Shown piece after piece: positions 17,143 through 25,440 of a DNA stretch of 64,000 nt. The translations under genes and the position numbers were made by a program. The notes beneath the pieces were generated by a model. The model searched no databases, had not been told where the DNA came from, and worked only from the letters and a program-made list of their open reading frames with translations. The stretch covers positions 248,001 through 312,000 of the forward strand of contig NZ_CP114768.1 of the NCBI RefSeq assembly GCF_027359925.1, in the 5' to 3' direction. This DNA comes from Hymenobacter canadensis (GTDB taxonomy: Bacteria; Bacteroidota; Bacteroidia; Cytophagales; Hymenobacteraceae). Position 1 is the first letter of the stretch. The number at the start of each line of letters is the position of its first letter.

Positions 17143-17177
17143 ACCCTCTTTTTGCTGTTCGGACCGTTTACTTGAAC
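17143..17177 (-). repeat. Array repeat, short type (copy 11)
   Basis: ACCCTCTTTTTGCTGTTCGG, then ACCGTTTACTTGAAC, 16 bases after the upstream stop. Confidence 0.75.
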
Positions 17178-17409
17178 AACCCGTTGCGCTTTGGAGCGCT
17201 GGCACAGAGCGTGGCATGTTTTACCATCCAGCGTCGCGGATGCCCATTCTCTCCAGGGAAGAATCAATCGCTGCCCGACAAGCATCCTCACTCCAAAAAC
17301 CGGCGCATGTTGAAGCGACCGCCCCTGTGGTGTGGAACTTTGGGGAGTTGCTTGGGGCCCATGCCAGGACTACCTTTATCCCTTGATCTCCTGATGCTAC
17401 TATTTTCGG

Positions 17410-19167
17410 ATGTTTAACTTTTACTTCTTGTCCTTTCCCGCGGTAGTGACCCGCACCTTGCAGGCCGTGTTGCTGCTGGCCTTGGTGCTGGCCACGCGGC
17501 TGCCGTCGGTGGCCCAGGCCCCAGCCTGGCAGTCGGCGCGGGGCGTCGCCATGGCTACCGCGGCGGCGGGCAGCAACTCGACCGTGGCGGCCACGGCCGT
17601 CGACGCGGCGGGAGACGTGTACCTGGCTGGGAATTTCGCGAACACGGTGGTGCTGGGCAGCACCTCGCTTACCAGCCTCGGCAGCTACGACGTGTTCGTG
17701 GCCAAATTCACCCCCGCCACCAACCAGTTCGCGTGGGCGCAGCGGGCCGGCGGGCCAGGCTATGACATTGCCACCGCGCTGGCCGTGAACGGCCCCGCCG
17801 TGTACGTAGCGGGCCATTTTGGCAGCCCCACGGTGGGCTTCGGTTCTACCACGCTGACCAATGCGGACGCGACGACGGGCACTTACGACGCGTTCGTGGC
17901 CAAGCTCGCGGACGCAGGGAGCTCGGGCGGCTTTGCCTGGGCGCAACGCGCCGGCGGCACCGACACCGATTTTGCCACCGCGCTGGCCGTGAACGGCCCC
18001 GCCGTGTACGTGGCCGGGGCCTTTGGCAGTCCCACGGCGGGCTTCGGGTCTGCCCTCCTGTCCAACGCAAGCATTTCTTACGACGCGTTCGTGGCCAAGC
18101 TCACGGACGCGGGCCCTACGGGCGACTTTGCCTGGGCGCAGCGGGCCGGCGGGCCTGGCTATGATTTTGCCAGCGCGCTGGCCGTGAACGGTTCCGGCGT
18201 GTACGTGGCCGGGGCCTTCGCCGGCCCCACGGCGAGCTTCGGTTCCACTACTTTGGCCAATGCGGGGGGGTACGACGCGTTCGTGGCCAAGCTCGCGGAC
18301 GCGGGGAGCTCGGGCGGCTTTGCCTGGGCGCAAGGCGCCGGCGGCAGCGGCAACGATATTGCCCGCGCGCTGGCCATAGGCGGCCCCGCCGTGTACGTGG
18401 CGGGGGAGTTTGGCAGCCCCACGGCCAGCTTTGGCGCCACCTTCCTGACCAATGCGGGCGCCGGTACCGGCACCGCCGACGCGTTCGTGGGTAAGCTCGC
18501 GGACGCGGGGAACTCGGGCGGCTTTGCCTGGGCGCAAGGCGCCGGCGGCAGCGGCAACGATATTGCCCGCGCGCTGGCCATAGGTGGCCCCGCCATGTAC
18601 GTAGCGGGCCATTTTGGCAGCCCCACGGCGGGCTTCGGTTCTACCACGCTGACCAATGCGGACGCGACGACAGGCACTTACGACGCGTTCGTGGCCAAGC
18701 TCGCGGACGCGGGGAGTTCGGGCGGCTTTGCCTGGGCGCAAGGCGCCGGCGGCAGCGGCAACGATTACGCCACCGCGCTGGCCGTGAACGGCCTCGCCGT
18801 GTACGTGGCGGGGGATGTGCAGAGTCCCACAGCGGGCTTCGGGACTATCCCCCTCGCCAATCCCAATCCCCCCGCTCCCCTCGGCTACCTGGCCGCCCTC
18901 ACCGACGCCATCCTCACGGCCACCGCGGCCCGCCCCCACCGGCCCCCCGCCCAACTCTTTCCCAACCCCGCTCGGCGCACGGCCACCCTGCGCTTGCCCG
19001 CCGGGGCCGCGCCCGCGCCCCTTACCCTCACCGATGCCCGGGGACGGACCGTGCGCCACTGCCCCGCCCCGGCTGGATCCGAGGCCACGCTCGACCTGCG
19101 GGGCCTGCCCGCCGGGCTCTACTGGGTGCGCGGCGCCGGCCCGGCCCAGCGCCTGTTGGTGGAGTAG
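17410..19167 (+). CDS. Secreted SBBP-type repeat protein with T9SS sorting domain
   Basis: 585 residues. A signal peptide (about 1-36, LQAVLLLALVLATRLPSVAQ) is followed by six to seven repeats of about 65 residues. Each contains AVYVAGHFGSPT-like, YDAFVAKLADAG-like and GGFAWAQGAGGSGND-like segments, the pattern of SBBP (beta-propeller) repeats. The C-terminus LFPNPARRTATLRLPAG ... GLPAGLYWVRGAG ... RLLVE is a type A T9SS sorting domain. The repeats are nearly identical at the DNA level between 17.9 and 18.8 kb, so copy number can change by recombination. The product is probably a surface-attached propeller of unknown ligand. It is one of the few large genes in the array. Confidence 0.85.
   Translation: MFNFYFLSFPAVVTRTLQAVLLLALVLATRLPSVAQAPAWQSARGVAMATAAAGSNSTVAATAVDAAGDVYLAGNFANTVVLGSTSLTSLGSYDVFVAKFTPATNQFAWAQRAGGPGYDIATALAVNGPAVYVAGHFGSPTVGFGSTTLTNADATTGTYDAFVAKLADAGSSGGFAWAQRAGGTDTDFATALAVNGPAVYVAGAFGSPTAGFGSALLSNASISYDAFVAKLTDAGPTGDFAWAQRAGGPGYDFASALAVNGSGVYVAGAFAGPTASFGSTTLANAGGYDAFVAKLADAGSSGGFAWAQGAGGSGNDIARALAIGGPAVYVAGEFGSPTASFGATFLTNAGAGTGTADAFVGKLADAGNSGGFAWAQGAGGSGNDIARALAIGGPAMYVAGHFGSPTAGFGSTTLTNADATTGTYDAFVAKLADAGSSGGFAWAQGAGGSGNDYATALAVNGLAVYVAGDVQSPTAGFGTIPLANPNPPAPLGYLAALTDAILTATAARPHRPPAQLFPNPARRTATLRLPAGAAPAPLTLTDARGRTVRHCPAPAGSEATLDLRGLPAGLYWVRGAGPAQRLLVE
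17690..18860 (+). repeat. Tandem coding repeats inside the SBBP gene
   Basis: Six units of about 190-205 bp, each with a GCCTGGGCGCA core (near 17732, 17937, 18129, 18321, 18525 and 18729). The last three units share long near-identical blocks, pointing to recent duplication within the gene. Confidence 0.8.
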
Positions 19168-19265
19168 CGACCCCAGCTTGGATTATGGTGATAAATGTCT
19201 TGTCCTAAAATAGGTTGACCATCACTCTCGTTTTGGTAAACGAAATAAGGCCTAACTAAGCATAT

Positions 19266-19347
19266 ACATTAAATAGCAGGTTGTTTTAATGTCTGGTGTG
19301 CTGGGATGGGCAACTAATGAGGTCTAAATACAAGCAGACATTAAATA
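19266..19347. promoter_or_regulatory. Dyad repeats upstream of the Fic gene
   Basis: TTTAATGTCT (19285-19294) is a perfect inverted copy of AGACATTAAA (19336-19345). ACATTAAATA also occurs directly repeated at 19266 and 19338, and 19266-19292 is itself a dyad (ACATTAAA ... TTTAATGT). This set of sites is a likely operator for a repressor controlling the Fic gene. Confidence 0.55.
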
Positions 19348-19379
19348 CTGGTGCTACGTGATGTCTGCTCAGGAAGCCT

Positions 19380-19387
19380 TATATTTG
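19380..19387 (+). promoter_or_regulatory. Promoter -7 box for the Fic gene
   Basis: TATATTTG matches the Bacteroidota TAnnTTTG element, 38 bases before the ATG. No clear -33 TTTG is seen. Confidence 0.5.
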
Positions 19388-19425
19388 CGCTCGCTCCAGG
19401 CCCCTTGATTCCCGCATACCCGTAG

Positions 19426-20547
19426 ATGAGCTACCCCCTAAACCCCGACCGCAACACGCCTTGGAATGCTCTGCCGGAGATGCCCTTGGCACAGGAGCTA
19501 GTGGAAACCATCGAAATTCTGAGCCAGTTGGTAAAGTCCCGGGCCGCATTGGGGCGCCTGCAAGGCCGGAGCGCGGTGATTCCCAATCAAGGCTTGCTCA
19601 TCAACAGCATCAGCCTGCAGGAAGCCAAGGCCTCCAGCGCCATCGAGAACATTTTCACCACCGACGACGAGCTCTACAAAGCCTACAGCGAGCAAGCCCC
19701 GGCGTCGGGCGAGGGTGCCCCCAAGGAAGTGCTGCGCTACCGCGAAGCCCTGTGGCACGGACACGAATACCTGCAGGACCGTCCGGCCTTTGACCTGGAG
19801 TACTTTCCGCAAATGTACCGGCAAATCACGCAGGCAACCGACGGGATTCGCCCGCCCGTTGCGCAGATTTACATCAAACAAGGCGGCTCCGGTCCCAATG
19901 CCGGCAAGGCGATCTATACGCCTCCCCGCGGGGCCGGCGTTCTCGAGGCGAAGCTGGCCAACCTGCTCGCCTTTATGAACGACGACGCGCGCTATCCCCT
20001 GGACCCGGTGCTGAAGATGGCTATTGGCCATTTTCAATTCGAAGCCATTCACCCGTTTCGCGACGGCAACGGGCGCACGGGCCGGGTGTTCAACATCCAC
20101 TACCTGACCCAGAAGGGGCTGCTGGATTACCCCATTCTCTTCCTGAGTCGCTACATCATGGACCACAAGGCCGACTACTACGCCTTGCTGGCGGGGGTGT
20201 CGCAACGGGGCGACTGGAAGTCGTGGCTGCTGTACATGCTGCGGGCCGTGGAAAGCACCGCCAATCTGACCTACGATAAAATCAACGACCTGATGGCGGC
20301 CAAGGAGGCCATTCTGCAGGCCATCGTCGCGGACACGGCGATCGAGCGCCCCGAGCAGCTGGTCAACAGCCTCTTTACCCAACCGTTTACCAAAGTCAAG
20401 CACCTGACCGACGCTCATCTGTACGTGGAAAACACCGCCCGCAAGTACCTCAATCAGCTGGTGGACATGGGGGTGCTCGGCAAGAAGGTGATTTCCGGTC
20501 ATCACTACTACCTGAATCTGGAGTTGAATCGCATTCTGAGCGAGTAA
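19426..20547 (+). CDS. Fic-domain AMP-transferase
   Basis: 373 residues. The catalytic motif HPFRDGNGRTGR starts at His209, with all residues needed to transfer AMP or another nucleotide moiety to a target hydroxyl. An N-terminal helix carries ASSAIEN (Ser70 to Glu74), matching the inhibitory (S/T)xxxE(G/N) motif, so it is a class II, self-inhibited Fic protein. The C-terminal part, with LTDAHLYVENTARKYLNQLV and GHHYYLNLELNRIL, looks like a winged helix, as in SoFic-type proteins. Possible roles are toxin-like or regulatory; the target is unknown. The upstream dyads (19266-19347) suggest tight control. It lies between array copies 11 and 12 together with the SBBP gene. Confidence 0.92.
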   Translation: MSYPLNPDRNTPWNALPEMPLAQELVETIEILSQLVKSRAALGRLQGRSAVIPNQGLLINSISLQEAKASSAIENIFTTDDELYKAYSEQAPASGEGAPKEVLRYREALWHGHEYLQDRPAFDLEYFPQMYRQITQATDGIRPPVAQIYIKQGGSGPNAGKAIYTPPRGAGVLEAKLANLLAFMNDDARYPLDPVLKMAIGHFQFEAIHPFRDGNGRTGRVFNIHYLTQKGLLDYPILFLSRYIMDHKADYYALLAGVSQRGDWKSWLLYMLRAVESTANLTYDKINDLMAAKEAILQAIVADTAIERPEQLVNSLFTQPFTKVKHLTDAHLYVENTARKYLNQLVDMGVLGKKVISGHHYYLNLELNRILSE

Positions 20548-20561
20548 CTGGGAAAACGAAA

Positions 20562-20598
20562 GTCTCTTCCTTCTGCTTTCTCGACCCTTTTCTTGAAC
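20562..20598 (-). repeat. Array repeat, short type (copy 12, last of left arm)
   Basis: GTCTCTTCCTTCTGCTTTC, then TCGACCCTTTTCTTGAAC, 14 bases after the Fic stop codon. This is the last copy in left-arm orientation. Confidence 0.7.
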
Positions 20599-20868
20599 GC
20601 GTGTCGCGAGCGAAATAGATGCTTTGTAGGGCCTAGACCCCGGGATTCGGGACAATTCCACGACGACTTGGCAGGCGTGACGTGATGCAGAAGGAGAAAG
20701 ACGGTCGGCTAGCGTAGCGAAAGCAGCGAATGAACTAACTATGCTATCGGCTGGTCTTGGTGAGGACCAATTACTCGGTTTCGTCGTTTTGTTGGTTCCA
20801 TTGATTGCGCTGAATGGCCTCTCCGACCAAGCACAGCGGTTGCTGGTCAACTTTGAATAGTCAGTTAC

Positions 20869-21078
20869 TCAATCCGGCTGCACGTTAGCTGGTGGATTCA
20901 TAATGGCTATCGTCGTCATCAGCATGAACAGCGTAAATAAGATACACGGGATGATGAGCACCCAACTCACCACACGCTGGGTGTTGGTTCCAGTACGCCC
21001 GAGTTTAAAAAGACGGTAACAGCCGGCCGCACCCAGTAAAAAGAACAAGCACGTGAAGGGGAAAAGGAGCCCGGCCAT
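20869..21078 (-). CDS. Small membrane protein
   Basis: 69 residues from the ATG at 21078; an in-frame start at 21120 adds 14 residues without hydrophobic character. Two membrane segments: LLFPFTCLFFLLGAAGCYRL and VVSWVLIIPCILFTLFMLMT. No family was recognised. It lies between the left arm and the recombinase. Confidence 0.5.
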   Translation of the reverse strand: MAGLLFPFTCLFFLLGAAGCYRLFKLGRTGTNTQRVVSWVLIIPCILFTLFMLMTTIAIMNPPANVQPD

Positions 21079-21184
21079 TTGAGGAACATTGCGTAGACAT
21101 CGGGCTACGGTGCTGCCCAACTGTTAATCAAATGCGGTTTAAAAAGTAACCCAATTCGCTTAAGCAAAGTAGTTTGTGCTTGGT

Positions 21185-21340
21185 TTTTTAAACTGCTCCC
21201 TTTCTTAAACTGCTAAATTAATCGCCTTGCAGGTTGCGCCAGCGCTTGGAACGGCCATCCCTCGCCTTTACCGAGTTTAAGAAACTCGTCTACCGATCAA
21301 AGTTCACGAAACTGCGTTAGCGAATGAGTTTCGTAAACTC
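21185..21340. promoter_or_regulatory. Putative res region of the serine recombinase
   Basis: Upstream of the recombinase are three dyads built on the same half-site: GAGTTTAAGAAACTC (21273-21287), AGTTCACGAAACT (21301-21313) and GAGTTTCGTAAACTC (21326-21340). A further related pair, GTTTAA repeats near 21187-21211, lies upstream. The spacing and common half-site are as expected for recombinase-binding subsites. The crossover site cannot be named from sequence alone. Confidence 0.6.
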
Positions 21341-21346
21341 CGAATT

Positions 21347-21961
21347 ATGAAAATTGGCTACGCCCGCGTCTCGACCCGCGACCAGAATTTAGAACTGCAG
21401 CTCGACGCTCTGACCCAGGCCGGCTGCGAACTCATCTACCAGGAAAAAGTCTCCGGCGCCCTCGCCGCCCGGGTTGAACTCGACAAGCTCTTGCTGCAGG
21501 TGCGCCCGGGCGACACGGTCTACATCTACAAGCTCGACCGGCTGGGCCGCTCGCTCAAGCATCTGCTCGACCTGGTGGCCGAGCTGCAGCGCCGGGACAT
21601 CGGCCTGATTTCCCTGACCGATGCCATCAACACCCACTCGGCCCAGGGCCGGCTCGTGCTCAACTTGTTTGCCTCGCTGGCCGAGTTTGAACGCGAGCTC
21701 ATCCGCGAGCGCACCCTGGCTGGACTGGCGGCCGCCCGCGCCCGGGGCCGCGTCGGCGGGCGCAAGCCGGGATTGTCTGAGGAGGCCCAGCGAACGGCTC
21801 GCGTGGCCGAGTTGCTCTACAAGGCCCAGGAACTGAGTGTCGACGACATGGCCCGCAGCCTGCGCATCTGCAAGGCCACCTTCTACAAGTACCTACACCA
21901 CCGCGGCGTGTCCCTGCACGCCCGGCCCCTGCCCAGTCCGGTTGCCGGGGCTGTCTCGTGA
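21347..21961 (+). CDS. Serine site-specific recombinase (resolvase/invertase)
   Basis: 204 residues. The catalytic domain starts KIGYARVSTRDQN with the nucleophile Ser9, and continues with YIYKLDRLGRSLKHL, FASLAEFERELIRERTLAG and a C-terminal helix-turn-helix (VDDMARSLRICKATFYKYLH). The length and layout are those of the small resolvase/invertase family, which cuts and rejoins DNA at res or inversion sites. It sits exactly where the orientation of the array repeat changes. It could have caused the inversion, but the array repeats do not contain its half-site, so this is only a suggestion. Confidence 0.92.
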   Translation: MKIGYARVSTRDQNLELQLDALTQAGCELIYQEKVSGALAARVELDKLLLQVRPGDTVYIYKLDRLGRSLKHLLDLVAELQRRDIGLISLTDAINTHSAQGRLVLNLFASLAEFERELIRERTLAGLAAARARGRVGGRKPGLSEEAQRTARVAELLYKAQELSVDDMARSLRICKATFYKYLHHRGVSLHARPLPSPVAGAVS

Positions 21962-22093
21962 GCAACCACCTACCGGTTGACGCCCGGGCAGGGCGTACCC
22001 AGTGGGATGCACCGTGCGGAGAGTAGCTCCAGGCGTTCCTGGGCAGCCACCGCACCTTACCGGTCAACGCATCCATCGGGTGAAGTTTCCAGG

Positions 22094-22101
22094 TATCTTT
22101 G
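22094..22101 (+). promoter_or_regulatory. Promoter -7 box
   Basis: TATCTTTG matches TAnnTTTG and lies 26 bases before the ATG of the small gene at 22128. Confidence 0.5.
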
Positions 22102-22127
22102 CGTTCTCCCGTGTTTCCCTTGCTGTC

Positions 22128-22295
22128 ATGAAGCTCCGCGACCGTTACCCCCAGCTGCAGGCCCCGGCCGTGGTCAAAGCCATCGTGCTACGCGCCGTGT
22201 ACGCCTCCATGGCGCTGGAGAACCAGGCCGTGCCCTTGGCACGCTTGGAAGCGTTGTACGCGCAGACCGCGCCGGCCCCTTCCCCGCAGCCATGA
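22128..22295 (+). CDS. Small protein overlapping the AlbA/ATPase gene
   Basis: 55 residues. It reads KLRDRYPQLQAPAVVKAIVL then RAVYASMALENQAVPLARLE, a helical, soluble, slightly basic protein. Its TGA overlaps the ATG of the next gene (ATGA at 22292), so the two are translationally coupled. The pairing of a small helical protein with a larger enzyme resembles antitoxin-toxin or regulator pairs. No family was recognised. Confidence 0.55.
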   Translation: MKLRDRYPQLQAPAVVKAIVLRAVYASMALENQAVPLARLEALYAQTAPAPSPQP

Positions 22296-23620
22296 GCACC
22301 GCCCGGGAACAGCAGAACGTGGAGTGGAAAGAGTCGTGGCGGGACGAATACCTCAAGTGGATTTGTGGTTTTGCCAACGCCCAAGGCGGGCGGATTTACG
22401 TCGGCAAAAACGACGACGGCCAAGTGGTGGGCTTGCCCAACATCCGCAAGGTGCTGGAAGATTTACCCAACCAGGTGCGCGATTTGATGGGCATCCTCGT
22501 GTAGGTCAACCGGCACGAGGAAGACGGATTGGAGTACCTGGAAATCGTCGTCGAGCCCTATCCTTACCCCATCAGCTACCGGGGACAGTACCACTACCGC
22601 AGTGGCAGCACGAAGCAGGAGCTCAAAGGCCCGGCCTTGAGCGCATTTCTGCTGCAAAAGCAAGGCAAACGCTGGGACGGCGTGCCGGTGCCGGGGGTCA
22701 CGGCGGCCGATTTGTCGGCGAAGGCCTTTGACCTCTTCCGCCAACGCGCGGCCAAAAGCGGGCGCGTGGACGAGCAGGTCCTGCACGACCACAACGAGGC
22801 GCTGCTCGACAATCTCAACCTAGTGGAAGGCAACTACCTGAAGCGGGCCGCGGTGCTGCTGTTTCACCCGAGGCCTGAGAAGTTCATCACCGGGGCCTAC
22901 GTCAAGATCGGCTTCTTTGCCACCGACGACGATTTGCGCTACCAAGACGAAGTGCACGGGCCGCTGCTGCAGCAGGTCGAGCGCACGCTGGATTTGCTGC
23001 AGACCAAGTACACCAAGGCCCAAGTGCGATACGAAGGCGCCAGCCGCCTGGAAGAACCTCCGTTTCCCGCTGCTGCCCTGCGCGAGGCCCTGCTCAATGC
23101 GTTGGCCCACAAAGACTACAGCGGCGGCACGCCCGTGCAGATTAGTGTCTACGAGCACCGATTGCAGTTCTGGAACGAAGGCGACCTGCCCGACAGCTGG
23201 ACGGTGGAGAACCTGTTGCGCAAGCACCCCTCAAAACCCTTCAATCCGGACGTGGCCAACACCCTCTTCCGCGCCGGCTACATTGAATCATGGGGCCGCG
23301 GCACCCTGAAGATCCTCAGCGAGTGCCGCGCCGTCCACCTGCCGGCCCCGCGCTTCTACTTCGAGGCCTCGGGTTTCGTGGTGGCCTTCGCCGAGTACTC
23401 CTCGGCCTACTGGCAGCAACAAGGCGTGCGCGCGGAACTGATTCCGGTACTGCTCTACACGGGGCAACACGGTAGTATTACCAATACGTTGGTACAGCAG
23501 CAACTGGGCGTGAGCAAGCCCACGGCCACGCGCTACTTGGGCGAGTTGGAAAAGAGCGGCTACCTGCAGAAAACCGGGACCCGCGGAGCCGGAACAGAGT
23601 ACCGGTTGATTGGCTCATGA
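22292..23620 (+). pseudogene. Schlafen AlbA-type ATP-binding protein with in-frame amber stop
   Basis: 442 codons in one frame, interrupted once by TAG at 22502-22504. The first 70 residues (NVEWKESWRDEYLKWICGFA, NAQGGRIYVGKNDDGQVVGL) are an AlbA_2 domain. After the stop it continues in frame as HEEDGLEYLEIVVEPYPYPI, then an HATPase_c_4-like region (AALREALLNALAHKDYSGG, IQISVYEHRLQFWNEGDLP-type) and a C-terminal winged helix (QQLGVSKPTATRYLGELEKS). Such proteins are putative RecG-like or transcription regulators, often in defence or mobile contexts. The intact remainder suggests a recent nonsense change or a sequencing error. It is coupled to the small gene upstream. Confidence 0.75.
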
Positions 23621-23715
23621 TTGGCTCACCACCAGATGGCGCTCAACGGCAATTGGCTGAATGGACGCTGTAAAGGCGTGTTTTCCGATAGGTGAATTGG
23701 CTCACGATTGGCTCA
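23608..23715 (+). repeat. Short direct repeats GATTGGCTCA
   Basis: GATTGGCTCA occurs at 23608, 23619 and 23706, and AATTGGCTCA at 23695. The copies form two pairs about 85 bases apart, at and after the stop of the AlbA gene. They may be protein-binding sites or a small tandem duplication. Confidence 0.5.
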
Positions 23716-23776
23716 CGTGATCGAATCGACTTATCTTTTGAGGTGTCGATCTGGGGTTCTATTATAACGAGCGTAA

Positions 23777-23807
23777 TTTGTTGACACCTTAGCTGGAGCT
23801 ATGTTTG
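23777..23807 (+). promoter_or_regulatory. Bacteroidota-type promoter
   Basis: TTTG (23777-23780) and TATGTTTG (23800-23807) are 19 bases apart, a full match to the TTTG-N19-TAnnTTTG consensus. It covers the ATG at 23801, so the gene behind it should start at the next ATG, 23819. Confidence 0.65.
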
Positions 23808-23818
23808 GTCTGTTTTGT

Positions 23819-24385
23819 ATGCGTCGGTTCTTCTGCCTGCTATGCTTGCTCGGCGGGCCTTCCTTCGGGTCCTGGGCCCAACGGGCGCTGCTGAAACCGG
23901 CCAATACCCCCCGCGACCTGGTGCGCGACTCCGTCAACCGGTTTGCCTGGCAGGTAAGCCGGCAAGCCACGAGCGTGTTTTACGTCGTGCGCTACCACGA
24001 CACCGGGTACTACAACGAAAACGCCCAGGTGGGCACGGTCGTGTGGAAAGCCGCGGGCCGGTGCTACGCCCGCGTGTTCCGCCCCGGGGAGGCGGGGGCC
24101 GAGCCTACCCCGCGGTTGCCGCTGGACACGTTGTTCGCGATCTACCAGCAGCACCGGCTTTCCCAGCTCTCGGACCAAGTGCCCCCGGCAAAGGACGGGG
24201 CCCTGCAGGGGCCGGCTTACAACGTGGACCTGATCGTACGCGACGCCAAGGGCATACACACGGAAGGCTTCAACGTGCGGGCGCCGGCTCGGCATACTGA
24301 AGCGCTCGTGCCGGGCTCAAAAACGAAGTACGTCTACGATCCGCGGTGCGCGTGGCTCGACTTGTGGGAAGAAGTGCTGCCGTAG
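23819..24385 (+). CDS. Secreted protein of unknown function
   Basis: 188 residues from ATG 23819. The promoter -7 box overlaps the earlier ATG at 23801, so I reject that start. The signal peptide RRFFCLLCLLGGPSFGSWAQ is followed by VRDSVNRFAWQVSRQATSVF, YYNENAQVGTVVWKAAGRCY and YNVDLIVRDAKGIHTEGFNV. No family was recognised. The style (short secreted protein, WAQ cleavage site) matches the array genes at 12149 and 31884, so it may be the first unit of the right arm. Confidence 0.6.
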   Translation: MRRFFCLLCLLGGPSFGSWAQRALLKPANTPRDLVRDSVNRFAWQVSRQATSVFYVVRYHDTGYYNENAQVGTVVWKAAGRCYARVFRPGEAGAEPTPRLPLDTLFAIYQQHRLSQLSDQVPPAKDGALQGPAYNVDLIVRDAKGIHTEGFNVRAPARHTEALVPGSKTKYVYDPRCAWLDLWEEVLP

Positions 24386-24497
24386 GCCGCGCAGTATCGA
24401 AGAAGCGCATTGCCGAGCTGGTAGGAAAAGTAGCGTTGACTCCGGAAATCTAACTAGGTCCCGTGTGGCTTTCTGTTCCTTTAAACAGCGCAATGCC

Positions 24498-24531
24498 GTT
24501 CACTGAAACGGTGCTGCCGTGAACAAGAGGC
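24498..24531 (+). repeat. Array repeat, long type (copy 13, first of right arm)
   Basis: GTTCACTGAAACGGTGCTG, then CCGTGAACAAGAGG. First copy in right-arm orientation. GTTCAC and GTGAAC form an internal inverted repeat around the ACGGT core. Confidence 0.75.
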
Positions 24532-24570
24532 TAGTAAGTAGACCATCATGCTGGCCATTTGACATCAATA

Positions 24571-25023
24571 ATGAGCTTTTTCGATTTCTTTAAATCCCCT
24601 CCGCTCTTGGAAGACCCTTTCTTTGGCCCGCTGCGGTTTATGAAAGGCACCACGGCCAACTACTACTATGAGGGATCGGGAGTGTTTGCCCCCACGGGCC
24701 AGACCATTGAGTATTTTATCGACTCGGATGAGAATGGCCCCTCTGAGGCGCAACGCGAATTCTACCGCCACCTTCAGATGGAGTTCAACACTTATGTTAC
24801 GCAGATCAAGCCCCTGATCATCGACGAGTTTCGCAACTGACGACCGGACTTTGCCATCCAGGATTTTGGGCAAGAGTTCACCCTGTTGTGCGTCACGATT
24901 CCACAGCTTGATACCGCTCCGGTAGAATGGAATTTGTCCTTCAGCACCATCCATGACCTAGATCATGACATCACTATTTCCTTCCAGGATGAGCACGCGG
25001 TCCATATCCTAATTGATGGGTAA
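24571..25023 (+). pseudogene. Hypothetical protein gene with one in-frame TGA
   Basis: From ATG 24571 the frame encodes FFDFFKSPPLLEDPFFGPLR, YYYEGSGVFAPTGQTIEYFI and QMEFNTYVTQIKPLIIDEFR. It stops at TGA 24838-24840 and then continues sensibly as PDFAIQDFGQEFTLLCVTIP, VEWNLSFSTIHDLDHDITIS and DEHAVHILIDG to a TAA at 25021. One tryptophan-like codon has probably become TGA. The whole protein would have 150 residues; it resembles small cytoplasmic DUF proteins often found with toxins, but no family can be named. Confidence 0.6.
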
Positions 25024-25029
25024 AGGCTA

Positions 25030-25079
25030 GTTCAAGAAAAGGGTCCTAGCTTGAACGCGCGCTGTTCGAAATAAGAAGC
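25030..25079 (+). repeat. Array repeat, long type (copy 14)
   Basis: GTTCAAGAAAAGGGTCCTAG, then CTTGAACGCGCGCTGTTCG, then AAATAAGAAGC. GTTCAAG and CTTGAAC form an internal dyad. It starts 6 bases after the stop of the broken gene. Confidence 0.7.
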
Positions 25080-25136
25080 ATTATTCCATGACTACCTACC
25101 ATTCATTGCAAATTGCTCCAGCAGCGCAGAATCTTC

Positions 25137-25361
25137 ATGTTTAAACCTGGAACTTCCGTTACGCTCATGGTGGCTTGGCCAGCGCACCGCCTTCCCGCAG
25201 GGTTTGTCTGCGAGGTGGTAAATGTGCTGGACGGCGGAGAAGCATACGAAGTGAGCGCATGGGGCTTCTTTGACGGTTTACAGCATCCGCCTCGTACGAT
25301 TGTCGGCCGGTTCTTAGCAAGTGAAATGAGAGAGACGACTTTCCATCGACTGGGCTTGTAG
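25137..25361 (+). CDS. Small hypothetical protein
   Basis: 74 residues from ATG 25137. It begins FKPGTSVTLMVAWPAHRLPA and continues FVCEVVNVLDGGEAYEVSAW, a small beta-rich, barrel-like pattern. No named family. It is the smallest unit of the right arm, about 350 bases between repeats. Confidence 0.5.
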   Translation: MFKPGTSVTLMVAWPAHRLPAGFVCEVVNVLDGGEAYEVSAWGFFDGLQHPPRTIVGRFLASEMRETTFHRLGL

Positions 25362-25382
25362 TTAGAGGTGCATCGCTTAAGT

Positions 25383-25413
25383 CTAACGAAACGGTGATTC
25401 GGCGAAACAAGCC
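25383..25413 (+). repeat. Array repeat, short type (copy 15)
   Basis: CTAACGAAACGGTGATTCGG, then CGAAACAAGCC. Same subtype as 30605 and 33086. Confidence 0.8.
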
Positions 25414-25440
25414 TATTTTGTGGCCCCTTACATGATTTGA

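Noticed and set aside
17221..19059. A 612-codon open frame on the minus strand opposite the SBBP gene
   Set aside because: It arises from the GC-rich repeats of the SBBP gene read in reverse; Gly/Arg/His-rich translation with no domain, while the plus strand has a signal peptide, repeats and a sorting domain.
19498..20850. A 450-codon minus-strand frame opposite the Fic gene
   Set aside because: The plus strand encodes a full Fic protein with all motifs; the reverse frame has no recognisable domain and is a high-GC shadow.
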